Made by a program: the position numbers and the translations under genes
The notes under the pieces: model-generated
Seen by the model: only the letters and a program-made list of their open reading frames with translations
The model's database searches: none
Told to the model about the DNA's origin: nothing
Part shown: piece after piece, positions 54,065 to 61,458 of the stretch
Layout: each line of letters starts with the position of its first letter
How positions within the stretch are numbered: the stretch's first letter is position 1
Assembly (NCBI RefSeq): GCF_026626335.1
Contig: NZ_JAPNTZ010000002.1
Coordinates: 654,044-718,043, forward strand
Reading direction: 5' to 3'
From: Paractinoplanes pyxinae
Lineage (GTDB): Bacteria; Actinomycetota; Actinomycetes; Mycobacteriales; Micromonosporaceae
DNA length: 64,000 bases

Positions 54065-55153
54065 TTAATTCGCTTCGCGCAGCAGCTGGGCGGCTTTTTC
54101 GGGGACGATGTCGTTGACGAAGAAGCCCATCGCGGACTCGGAGCCGGCCAGGTACTTCAGCTTGTCGGCCGCGCGGCGGATGCTGAACAACTGCAAGTGC
54201 AGGTAGCCCAGATCGCGCCCCTCGCCCACGACGGCCTGATGCCAGGCCGAGATGTAGGGCATCGGCCGGCCGAATAAACCGTCGAAGCGGCGCAGCAGGT
54301 CCAGGTAGAGCGGCCCGAACGCGTCCCGCTCGGCGTCCGAGAGGGCGGGCAGGTCGGGCACCTTGCGGTGCGGGGCCAGATGCACCTCGAACGGCCAGCG
54401 GGCGGCGGCCGGCACGTACGCCGTCCAGTGCTCGTTCGAGCCAATCACCCGGGCGCCGTCGGCCCGTTCGGCGGCCAGCACGTCGGTGTAGAGGTCCCCG
54501 CCCGTACTTTGCTTGTGCTTCGCCGCGGCGGCCAGCATGAGCTTCGTGCGCGGCGGCACGGTCGGGAAGGCGTAGATCTGGCCGTGCGGGTGCTGCAGGG
54601 TCACGCCGATCTCGACGCCCCGGTTCTCGAACGGGAACACCTGCTCGACGCCGGGTAGGCCGGACATCTCGGCGGTGCGGTCGGCGAGCGCGTCGACGAC
54701 GGTGCGCACCCGGGACGGCGGGAGGTTGACGAAGGCGCTGTTGTGGTCGCTGGTGAAGCACACGACCTCACACCGGCCGATTCCCGCCCGTACCGGAACC
54801 AGGTTTGTGACTTCGGTGATCTCGCCGGCCAGGACGCGGTCGCTGAAGGACGGGAATTGGTTCTCGAACACGACGACGTCGTAGTCGGGGGCCGGGATCT
54901 CACTGGCGAACGACGGCTTGCTCGGGCAGAGCGGGCACGCATCCGGCGGGGGCATGAACGTGCGGGTCTGGCGGTGCGCGGCGACGGCCACCCACTCGTC
55001 GATCAGCGGGTCGTAGCGCAGCTGCGAGGTCGGCGGCGGAGGCGGCAGCTGCCGGGTGTCCGGAAAGTCCGCCCAGTCGTTCGCCCCCTCGTTGAAATAG
55101 ATCAGCTCACGCCCGTCGGACAGGCGGATCGCCGCCCGGCTCTTGAACGTCAT
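54065..55153 (-). CDS. galT: Galactose-1-phosphate uridylyltransferase
   Basis: GalT exchanges UDP between glucose-1-P and galactose-1-P in the Leloir pathway. From the ATG at 55153 the protein has 362 residues. Zinc ligands are seen in CPLCPSKP; the catalytic H-P-H is in LQHPHGQIYAFP, with the preceding FENRGVEIG; the second HIT-like half has FEVHLAPHRKVPDL and LHLQLFSIRR. It overlaps the DeoR gene by 4 bases (ATGA). galK and galE are not in the window. Confidence 0.95.
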   Translation of the reverse strand: MTFKSRAAIRLSDGRELIYFNEGANDWADFPDTRQLPPPPPTSQLRYDPLIDEWVAVAAHRQTRTFMPPPDACPLCPSKPSFASEIPAPDYDVVVFENQFPSFSDRVLAGEITEVTNLVPVRAGIGRCEVVCFTSDHNSAFVNLPPSRVRTVVDALADRTAEMSGLPGVEQVFPFENRGVEIGVTLQHPHGQIYAFPTVPPRTKLMLAAAAKHKQSTGGDLYTDVLAAERADGARVIGSNEHWTAYVPAAARWPFEVHLAPHRKVPDLPALSDAERDAFGPLYLDLLRRFDGLFGRPMPYISAWHQAVVGEGRDLGYLHLQLFSIRRAADKLKYLAGSESAMGFFVNDIVPEKAAQLLREAN

Positions 55154-55926
55154 TGCGCGGTCACCACGACCAGATCTCGAACCGTCTCGGACAGCAGCGC
55201 ACGAGCCGGCTCGTCCAGTCCGTCGTCGGTGATGAGGACGTCCGCCCGCTCGAGCGGGACGATCGACGAGATGCCGACCGTGCCCCACTTGGTGTGGTCG
55301 GCCAGCACGACGAGGCGTTCGGCCGCCTCGACGAGGGCGCGGTTGACGTCGGCCTCCATCAGGTTGGGCGTCGTGTAGCCGGCCCGTTCGCTCATGCCGT
55401 GCACGCCGAGGAAGAGCATGTCGAGGTGCAGGGCGCCGATCGCGGCCACCGCCACCGGTCCGACGAGCGCGTCCGACGGCGTACGCGTGCCGCCCGTCAG
55501 CACCACTGTCTGATCAGGACGGCCGGCGCGGTAGAAGATGTCGGCGACCGGGATCGAGTTGGTGACCACGGTCAGCGAGGGAACGTCGACCAGGCGCTGG
55601 GCCAGCCCGGCGGTGGTGGTGCCGGCCGAGAGCGCGATGGCGTCGCCGGGGGAGACGAGGGCGGCCGCGCGCATGGCCATGGCCGCCTTCTCGCCGCGCT
55701 GGCGCACGCTCTTGGCGGCGAAGCCGGGCTCGTGGGCCGAGCCCGGGCTCACCGTGGTGGCGCCGCCGTGTACCTTCGCCAGCAGGCCCCGGTCGGCCAG
55801 GGACTCGAGGTCGCGGCGGATGGTCATGTCGGAGACGCCGTATTCCGTGGCGAGCTCGCTCACCCGGACGCCGCCGGCGGCCCGGACTCGGTCAAGTATC
55901 GCGGCCTGCCGCTGCTGCGCGAGCAT
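55150..55926 (-). CDS. DeoR-family sugar-responsive repressor
   Basis: From the ATG at 55926 the protein has 258 residues with an N-terminal DeoR helix-turn-helix (MLAQQRQAAILDRVRAAGG, VSDMTIRRDLESL) and a C-terminal sugar-phosphate isomerase-like sensor domain (ALSAGTTTAGLAQRLVD, DMLFLGVHGMS, VLADHTKWG). Being translationally coupled to galT, it probably regulates galactose use. Direct repeats upstream look like its operator. Confidence 0.93.
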   Translation of the reverse strand: MLAQQRQAAILDRVRAAGGVRVSELATEYGVSDMTIRRDLESLADRGLLAKVHGGATTVSPGSAHEPGFAAKSVRQRGEKAAMAMRAAALVSPGDAIALSAGTTTAGLAQRLVDVPSLTVVTNSIPVADIFYRAGRPDQTVVLTGGTRTPSDALVGPVAVAAIGALHLDMLFLGVHGMSERAGYTTPNLMEADVNRALVEAAERLVVLADHTKWGTVGISSIVPLERADVLITDDGLDEPARALLSETVRDLVVVTAQ

Positions 55927-55957
55927 CAGCGGACCGCCGCCGGGAACCGCACTAATT

Positions 55958-55974
55958 CGAACACGCCCGAACAC
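55958..55974. promoter_or_regulatory. Direct repeat, candidate DeoR operator
   Basis: CGAACAC occurs at 55958-55964 and 55968-55974 (10-base period), 32-48 bases upstream of the DeoR start. DeoR-family proteins often bind such short direct repeats, so autoregulation of deoR-galT is plausible. Confidence 0.4.
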
Positions 55975-56019
55975 TACCTTGTGAGTGGGCGTGACCGAAA
56001 GAGTGAAGTGACCTACCTT

Positions 56020-56934
56020 CTAGATCCCGCGTCCTCGCTTGTGGAGCGCGGAGAGAACGTTCTCAACCTTCACTGCTCCGGTCATCGCCGCAAGAGCGAT
56101 CGCCGTGCGAGGTTCCTTCCAATTGGCCCGTACGGCTTCCTTGCTGAACTGCCAGGCCTGACTGCGGTTGCCGGTGGCGGCCGACCAGCACGCGAGCTGC
56201 CCGTAGACCCGGGCCGCACCGGGCTTGCAGCCGCTGATCTCGGGGTGCCGCTGCATCATCCAGCGCAGTGAGCTGATCTTGGTGGCGTACTCGTACGCGT
56301 AATGCGAGGTGCGCCCCCACAGCACGCGCACGAGCGGCTCGTCCAGATGCACGATGGGCGCCCGCCGGGCGGCCCGCAGCAGCAGGTCCCAGTCCTCGTT
56401 CTGGCTGCCCGGGGCGTCCTCGGCGACCAGGCCGATGGCGTCGTCGGCCAGCGCCGCCCGGCGGATCAGGAACGACGACGAGTGCAGCATGGCCATCCGG
56501 GAGCGGGCCAGCTCGTCGATGGTGACGCGGGGGCGGCCGGCCAGCCGGGGCGTGCACTTGCCGTCGTACTCGACCTCGATCGCGCACGTGGCGAACTCGG
56601 CGTCGGGCTCGGCCATCAGCGCCGCCACCTGCCGGCGCAGCTTGTCCGGCTGCCACTGGTCGTCGTCGTCGCAGAACGCCACGAACTCGGTGTCCAGGGC
56701 CAGGATGCCGGTGTTGCGGGCGCCGGCCAGGCCCGAGGTGCGCCAGTTGGTCAGCACCAGCACCTGCACGCCCTCGGTGGCGGCGAGCAGATAGTCGGGC
56801 TCGGTCTGGTCATAGACGACCAGCACCTTGATCTCGCCCGGGTAGCGCTGGTCGCGGACCGCGCCGATCGCCTTGCGGACCAGTTCGGGCCGGTTGCGGG
56901 TGGGGATGATGACGCCGACGGAGGGCCAGTTCAT
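56020..56934 (-). CDS. Family 2 glycosyltransferase
   Basis: From the ATG at 56934 (AGAGGAG upstream) the protein has 304 residues. It begins SVGVIIPTRNRPELV, has the GT-A donor motif FCDDDDQWQPDKL (DxD) and the acceptor-side SQNEDWDLLLR. It lies last in a - strand run behind a sulfotransferase with a TGATG overlap. It probably adds a sugar in the surface-glycan pathway; sugar and linkage cannot be read. Confidence 0.9.
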   Translation of the reverse strand: MNWPSVGVIIPTRNRPELVRKAIGAVRDQRYPGEIKVLVVYDQTEPDYLLAATEGVQVLVLTNWRTSGLAGARNTGILALDTEFVAFCDDDDQWQPDKLRRQVAALMAEPDAEFATCAIEVEYDGKCTPRLAGRPRVTIDELARSRMAMLHSSSFLIRRAALADDAIGLVAEDAPGSQNEDWDLLLRAARRAPIVHLDEPLVRVLWGRTSHYAYEYATKISSLRWMMQRHPEISGCKPGAARVYGQLACWSAATGNRSQAWQFSKEAVRANWKEPRTAIALAAMTGAVKVENVLSALHKRGRGI

Positions 56935-57863
56935 CAAGACTCCTCTACTGAGAGCGGGTATCCGTAGGCCCGCAGCATGGGAGCGCAGACCGTTCCGACC
57001 AGTCGTCTCTGGTTGCGCGGCAGCGAGTGCCGCCAGGCGTCGTCGGTGCGCAGCGGCAGCCGGCCGACGGTGAAGCGCATCGGGTTGCCGGCCGCGCTGT
57101 GCCCGACCTTGAGGTCGGCGTAGCCGTCGCCCAGGAAACCCAGGTCCTCGGGCATGAGCCGCAGCCCGGCGAAGTCGCCGATCGAGAGCAGAGCCGAGCG
57201 CGGGTCGTTCAGGAACTCCTCGTAGCGCAGCCGGTGCACGGCCACGCCCCGCTTGGCCAGCAGCCCGAAGGCGGCGTTGTGAGCGTTCCACAACAGGGCC
57301 GAGCGCCCGGGCGAATAGCGGGTCATCTGGTCGGCGCCGTCGGTCTCGGGCCGGGCCACCGTCTTGGTCCACGAGTACGCCACCCCGCGCGCATCACGGA
57401 CCACGTGCACCACGCGCAGGTCGATGTCAGGTGCCCAGCGCAGCACGTGGGCCAGCGCCGAGTGCTTGGACGAGTCGACCACCACCCGGGCCCCGGACAC
57501 CTCGGCCGCGGCGGCGTAGACCCGTGAGTAGAAGTGCGCGTACTCGTGCACCTCGTCGGGCGCCTCGACGGCGGTGGCCAGCCGGGGGATGTGCCGGGTG
57601 CGCTCGACGAGGCCGCGCAGCTCGTGCACCCGGTCGATGTCGACGTTCTGCCAGCCGCCGAACGCGTACTGCCCGACCCGGTGCCAGAACAGGCAGGCCG
57701 AGAAGCGGGCGCCGCAGCCGCAGCGCTCGTCGTCGCGGATGTCGCGCTGCCACAGGTGGACCACCTCGCCGAGTGCGCACACCCCGGGCAGCTCGCCTAG
57801 CAGGCGTTCGACGAGCGTTGTGCCGCTTCGTCCTAATCCACCCAGAAATAGCACTCGTGCCAC
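56934..57863 (-). CDS. Sulfotransferase family protein (first)
   Basis: From the GTG at 57863 (GAAGGTGGG upstream) the protein has 309 residues. The 5'-phosphosulfate loop is FLGGLGRSGTTLVERLL and the 3'-phosphate site is VVHVVRDARGVAYSW, both needed for PAPS. A cysteine cluster CGCGARFSAC (about 60-70) is uncommon in bacterial members. The longer open frame upstream has no similarity and overlaps the divergent gene. It likely sulfates a glycan or lipid carrier product. Confidence 0.88.
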   Translation of the reverse strand: MARVLFLGGLGRSGTTLVERLLGELPGVCALGEVVHLWQRDIRDDERCGCGARFSACLFWHRVGQYAFGGWQNVDIDRVHELRGLVERTRHIPRLATAVEAPDEVHEYAHFYSRVYAAAAEVSGARVVVDSSKHSALAHVLRWAPDIDLRVVHVVRDARGVAYSWTKTVARPETDGADQMTRYSPGRSALLWNAHNAAFGLLAKRGVAVHRLRYEEFLNDPRSALLSIGDFAGLRLMPEDLGFLGDGYADLKVGHSAAGNPMRFTVGRLPLRTDDAWRHSLPRNQRRLVGTVCAPMLRAYGYPLSVEES

Positions 57864-57881
57864 TTTGGCCCACCTTCGCTC

Positions 57882-57898
57882 GTTTCGCTCGTATAACG
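57882..57898 (+). promoter_or_regulatory. Possible promoter between the sulfotransferase and WecG genes
   Basis: The 63-base divergent gap contains TATAAC (57892-57897), a good -10 for the + strand gene, preceded by the direct repeat TTCGCTCG-TTTCGCTCG (57874-57891). No matching -35 is seen. Confidence 0.3.
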
Positions 57899-57926
57899 AG
57901 GCAACAACAGTGAAGGAGGCGTCGAA

Positions 57927-58739
57927 GTGCCAGTCGAGGCATTCGACCGGGTGCAGCTGGACGGCACCGGCATCGACCGGATCACCGAGGCCGAGGTCGT
58001 GGCGGTCGTCCGGGAAGCGCTCAGGCAGGGCCGGGGCGGGCGCATCCTCACCCCGAACATCGACATCCTGCGCCGGGCCCAGCGCGACGACGAGTGCCGC
58101 CGCCACCTGGCCGACGCCGACCTGATCGTGGCCGACGGCATGCCGCTGGTGTGGGCGAGCAAGCTGAGCGGGTCGCCGCTGCCCGAGCGGGTGGCCGGCA
58201 GCAGCCTGATCCACTCGCTCTCGGCCGGCCTGGGCCTGGACGGCCGCTCGATCTTCGTGCTGGGCGGCGCCCCGGCCACCGACGACTCCACACCGGACGG
58301 CGCCGCCCGCGCCGCCGCCAAGCTGCTCGCCGACTGCCCCGGCCTGCGCCTGGCCGGCACGACGTGCCCCCCGTTCGGCTTCGACGAGGACCCCATGACG
58401 TACGCCGACGTCTGCGCCAAGGTAGCCGACGCCCGCCCCGACCTGGTCTTCGTGGGCCTGGGCTACCCCAAGCAGGAACGCGTGATCACGCGCCTGCGGG
58501 CCGACCTGCCGCAGGCCTGGTTCCTGGGCTGCGGCGCCGCCGTCAACTTCGTGGCCGGCGACATCGAACGGGCCCCCCGCTGGATGCAACGCACCGGCCT
58601 CGAGTGGGCCCACCGCCTGGGCACCGAGCCCCGCCGCCTGGCGAGCCGCTACCTACGCCACGATGCCCCGTACGCCCTGCGTCTGCTGGCCCAGGCCCCC
58701 GCCCAGCGAGCGAAAATCCGTACCTATTTGCCGGAGTAG
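57927..58739 (+). CDS. WecG/TagA/CpsF family glycosyltransferase
   Basis: The 270-residue protein has GTG start with AAGGAGG upstream. It carries the GT26 pattern: VVAVVREALRQG, TPNIDILRRAQRD, DADLIVADGMPLVWASK, VAGSSLIH, PDLVFVGLGYPKQE and AVNFVAGDIERAPRWMQRTGLEWAHRL. These enzymes transfer N-acetylmannosamine-type or related sugars to lipid carriers. It is the only biosynthetic gene on the + strand in this cluster and ends overlapping YoeB by 16 bases. Confidence 0.93.
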   Translation: MPVEAFDRVQLDGTGIDRITEAEVVAVVREALRQGRGGRILTPNIDILRRAQRDDECRRHLADADLIVADGMPLVWASKLSGSPLPERVAGSSLIHSLSAGLGLDGRSIFVLGGAPATDDSTPDGAARAAAKLLADCPGLRLAGTTCPPFGFDEDPMTYADVCAKVADARPDLVFVGLGYPKQERVITRLRADLPQAWFLGCGAAVNFVAGDIERAPRWMQRTGLEWAHRLGTEPRRLASRYLRHDAPYALRLLAQAPAQRAKIRTYLPE

Positions 58740-58996
58740 TGCCCATGGCAGGCGGCGATCTCCATGTCGTCGCCTCGGATGCGACAGATGAGACGGTGTT
58801 CATCGTTGATCCGGCGAGAACACCAGCCTGACAGTGGCCCCTTCAGTAGTTCGGGCTTGCCGATGCCGGTGCCTTCCGGGTCGCGTTGAACATCGTGGAT
58901 GAGCCTGCTGATGCGGCGGGCCATCTTCAGATCGTGCCGAAGCCAGGCGTCGTACTCCTGCCATGCATTCGGCGTGAAGACGATGCGCAGGCTCAC
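58724..58996 (-). CDS. yoeB: YoeB/RelE-type ribosome-dependent mRNA interferase toxin
   Basis: The 90-residue toxin starts at GTG 58996 overlapping its antitoxin gene by 4 bases. It has the YoeB pattern VFTPNAWQEYDAWLRHDLKMARRISRLI, PLSGWCSRRINDEHRLICRI with the catalytic arginine, and the terminal HGHYSGK with the catalytic histidine and tyrosine. Longer readings of the frame are antisense to the antitoxin. Complete and likely functional. Confidence 0.93.
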   Translation of the reverse strand: MSLRIVFTPNAWQEYDAWLRHDLKMARRISRLIHDVQRDPEGTGIGKPELLKGPLSGWCSRRINDEHRLICRIRGDDMEIAACHGHYSGK

Positions 58997-59286
58997 GCGG
59001 CGGCGTCCTTCGGCTCCGGAGGAGCCGGGGCCTCGGGGGTGGCGAGCGGCCGCTCCTCCAGCAGGCCGGCGTCCGCTTGCGCGATGCTTTCGAGGAGGCG
59101 GCGCGCGTCGGCCGGTGAGCCCATGACGTGCAGGGTTTCTTTCATCGCGTTCCATTCGTCGAGCGAGACGATGACGACGGCTTTGCCTCCGCCGCGGGGA
59201 ATGACGCACTCCTCGGCGTCGTCGATGACGGCATCAACTACGGCCGCGAAGTTCTTGCGGACGTCAGAGATGGTCAAGACCTTCAT
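58993..59286 (-). CDS. yefM: YefM/Phd-family antitoxin
   Basis: The 97-residue protein starts at ATG 59286 (CAGGAG upstream). MKVLTISDVRKNFAAVVDAVIDD and VIVSLDEWNAMKETLHVM are the Phd/YefM DNA-binding fold; the Pro/Ala-rich, presumably disordered tail neutralises the toxin. It represses its own operon; GTAC-containing boxes lie directly upstream. Confidence 0.93.
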   Translation of the reverse strand: MKVLTISDVRKNFAAVVDAVIDDAEECVIPRGGGKAVVIVSLDEWNAMKETLHVMGSPADARRLLESIAQADAGLLEERPLATPEAPAPPEPKDAAA

Positions 59287-59302
59287 GACACGCTCCTGAG
59301 CT

Positions 59303-59370
59303 GTACGTTCGGAAGTACGATCCCGCGTACATGTTAACCCTGGATGGAAAACCGTACGACTGTACGGTTT
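59303..59370. promoter_or_regulatory. YefM operator candidate: five GTAC boxes
   Basis: GTAC occurs at 59303, 59315 and 59327 with an exact 12-base period, and again at 59354 and 59362, the last two forming a perfect palindrome AAACCGTAC-gact-GTACGGTTT (59349-59370). E. coli YefM binds palindromes with a TGTACA core, so these are good operator sites. They sit between yefM and the divergent VOC gene. Confidence 0.65.
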
Positions 59371-59371
59371 A

Positions 59372-59746
59372 ATGGGCGGCATGTTCGAGCGTCTGCATCA
59401 CGTTCAGGTGTTGTGCCCGCCGGGTGGGGAAGAGGCGGCTCGCGCGTTCTACGGCGGGGTGCTGGGAATGGCCGAGCTGGAGAAGCCGCCCGTCCTCGCG
59501 GCTCGGGGTGGGTGCTGGTTCCGGGGCGGGGGCTGGGAGGTGCACGTCAGCCCGGTCGAGGGGTTCACGCCGCAGACCCGGGCTCACCCCGGCGTACTGG
59601 TGAAGGGTCTTGACCTGTTGGCCGCGCAATTGGAAACCGCCGGTCGCCCGGTTCAATGGGATACCCATTTTCCGGGCCACCGGCGGTTCTATTCGCAGGA
59701 CGATCACGGCAATCGGCTGGAGTTCCTGGAAGCGGTCAGGGATTGA
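59372..59746 (+). CDS. VOC (glyoxalase-like) family protein
   Basis: The 124-residue protein has the beta-alpha-beta-beta-beta pattern of one VOC domain: RLHHVQVLCPPGGEEAARAFYGGVLGM and QDDHGNRLEFLE, with histidine and glutamate at metal positions. Start ATG 59372 or 59381; there is no ribosome site and the GTAC palindrome abuts the first ATG, so the mRNA may be leaderless and YefM-regulated. It overlaps the convergent GH26-like gene by 11 bases. Substrate unknown; related proteins isomerise, ring-cleave or bind small molecules. Confidence 0.87.
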   Translation: MGGMFERLHHVQVLCPPGGEEAARAFYGGVLGMAELEKPPVLAARGGCWFRGGGWEVHVSPVEGFTPQTRAHPGVLVKGLDLLAAQLETAGRPVQWDTHFPGHRRFYSQDDHGNRLEFLEAVRD

Positions 59747-60731
59747 AGTACGGGTCCCGGACCATCGACTCCAGCTCCTTGAAGGCCGGCGGATCACCGG
59801 TCAGCTGGAACTGCTTCTTCGGGCCGTTGCCCTCGGGGTTCGACTCGAAGTAGGCGATCGCCTTGATCTGCGGGTTGACCTTGAACGTGCGCCGCGCGTC
59901 CTTCATCCAGGCCGCGCGCCCGGCCGAACCCCACGCCTTGGCCACCCCGAACTCGCCGATGACGATCGGCTTGGGGCGTTGGGCGGCCCACGTCAGGAAC
60001 GGGCCCATCAGGTCGCCGATCGGTTCGAAGCGTTCGCCGGCGTAGACGTCCACGCATGTCCAGTCGACCTGGTCGTCGCCCGGATAGAAGGCCGGCGCGT
60101 CGCCGCGGATGAACCCCTCGGCCGTCGGGCACCACACCCACGAGACGTTCTTCGCCCTTTCCTCGCGGAAGATTTCCCGTACGTATTTCCAGGCCGCGAT
60201 GTAGTCGGCGCCCGACCACATGGTCGCCCGCAGGTTGGGCCGGTCCATTTCCCACCGCATGCGCAGCAGCACCGGCACCTTGAGCTTGCGGACGGCCTTG
60301 GCCTGCTTGCGGATCAGGTCGTCGTGCTCACCGTCCAGGATGGACCGGTTGTCGCCGGTGGCCCAGCTGACCATCAGCGTGGACCCGCGGGCCAGGAACT
60401 CCTTGTCCGACGGGGTGCCCACCATCTGCTCGAAGCGGCGGTACGTGTTCACGATCTTCAGCGGCCGTCCGAGATCACTCTGCAGGCTGTCGACGGCGGC
60501 CAGCCGGCCCACGTGGGTCAGCGCGTCCGGCTTGATCCAGGCCCCGAACAGCGCCCCGCGCTGAGGCGCGGCCACCGGCCCGCTTTGAAACGGCCCCTTG
60601 TTCACCGCCACCGCTCCCGGCGCGCTGGTCAGGTCGGGCGCGGGCGGCTGGGGCGGCTGCTCGTCCTTTTTGCCGAACGAGCACCCGGCGAGCAGCATCG
60701 CAAAAGCGAGGATGAAGGCGACCCTACGCAT
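59736..60731 (-). CDS. GH26-like glycoside hydrolase lipoprotein
   Basis: The 331-residue protein has a lipoprotein signal (lipobox LLAGC, C17) and a TIM-barrel hydrolase with LFGAWI at the first strand, the acid/base E161 in LRMRWEMD, and the nucleophile E260 in IGEFGV, the GH26 (mannanase/lichenase) arrangement. It overlaps the upstream methyltransferase gene by 8 bases. It could trim or process the exported glycan of this locus. Family call is by motif. Confidence 0.83.
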   Translation of the reverse strand: MRRVAFILAFAMLLAGCSFGKKDEQPPQPPAPDLTSAPGAVAVNKGPFQSGPVAAPQRGALFGAWIKPDALTHVGRLAAVDSLQSDLGRPLKIVNTYRRFEQMVGTPSDKEFLARGSTLMVSWATGDNRSILDGEHDDLIRKQAKAVRKLKVPVLLRMRWEMDRPNLRATMWSGADYIAAWKYVREIFREERAKNVSWVWCPTAEGFIRGDAPAFYPGDDQVDWTCVDVYAGERFEPIGDLMGPFLTWAAQRPKPIVIGEFGVAKAWGSAGRAAWMKDARRTFKVNPQIKAIAYFESNPEGNGPKKQFQLTGDPPAFKELESMVRDPYFNP

Positions 60732-61458
60732 GGACGCGCCGCGCGGTGTAGAGGACGTTGACGGCGTACGCGTCGCTGCCCGGCAGCCGGCGCACGGCGG
60801 CGTCGGCGGCCCGCGCGACCGGGTTGCTGTGCAGCGAGGGCGTGATCATCGAGAAGCCGCGGCGCTCGACGATCACGAAGCCGTGCCGGTCGAGCAGGGT
60901 CGCCACCTCTTCGTGGGAGAGTTCGGCGAACCAGCGCTCGTTCTTGTGCTTGCGGGCCCGCAGGTGCCGCACCGAGCCGGCGTTGCCGTGGTTCTCGACG
61001 ACCAGGATGCCGGAGTCGGCGGTGGGCAGCGCGCGGGCGGCGAAGGCCAGTGCCCGGTCGCGGACGGTGTCGTCCACATTGAGCAGCAGGCGGAACATCG
61101 TCACGATGGCCGGGAAGCCGGCCGGCTCGGGGTGCGGCACCGGCCCGTCCTCGGCCACCTGGTGCCAGGTGGCCCGCGATCCGACCTCGGCCGCCTTGGC
61201 CATCATCTCGGCCGACGTGTCGTAGCCGTGCGCCTCGCGGACCAGGCCGTGCAGCGTGCGGATGGCCCGGCCGGTGCCGCAGGCGAAGTCGTGCTGCACC
61301 GGGGCCAGCGGGCCGAACTCGCGCCGGACCAGGGTGCGCAGGTAGTCCTGCTGGCGTTCGTTGATCTGCGAGGCGTAGCTGTCCGGGGCGTACGTGATGT
61401 TCTCGTACTTCTCGACGGCCTCGTTGTCCTGGAACACCTTGGTGTAGTCGGTGGTCAA
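60724..61458 (-). CDS. SAM-dependent methyltransferase
   Basis: From the TTG at 61458 (GAGGAGG upstream, overlapping the flippase stop as TTGA) the protein has 244 residues with a class I methyltransferase fold: motif I HDFACGTGRAIRTLHG, YDTSAEMM, and a late GILVVENHG. It most resembles small-molecule or sugar methyltransferases. In this operon it may methylate the glycan. TTG start is unusual but no better start fits. Confidence 0.85.
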   Translation of the reverse strand: MTTDYTKVFQDNEAVEKYENITYAPDSYASQINERQQDYLRTLVRREFGPLAPVQHDFACGTGRAIRTLHGLVREAHGYDTSAEMMAKAAEVGSRATWHQVAEDGPVPHPEPAGFPAIVTMFRLLLNVDDTVRDRALAFAARALPTADSGILVVENHGNAGSVRHLRARKHKNERWFAELSHEEVATLLDRHGFVIVERRGFSMITPSLHSNPVARAADAAVRRLPGSDAYAVNVLYTARRVHA

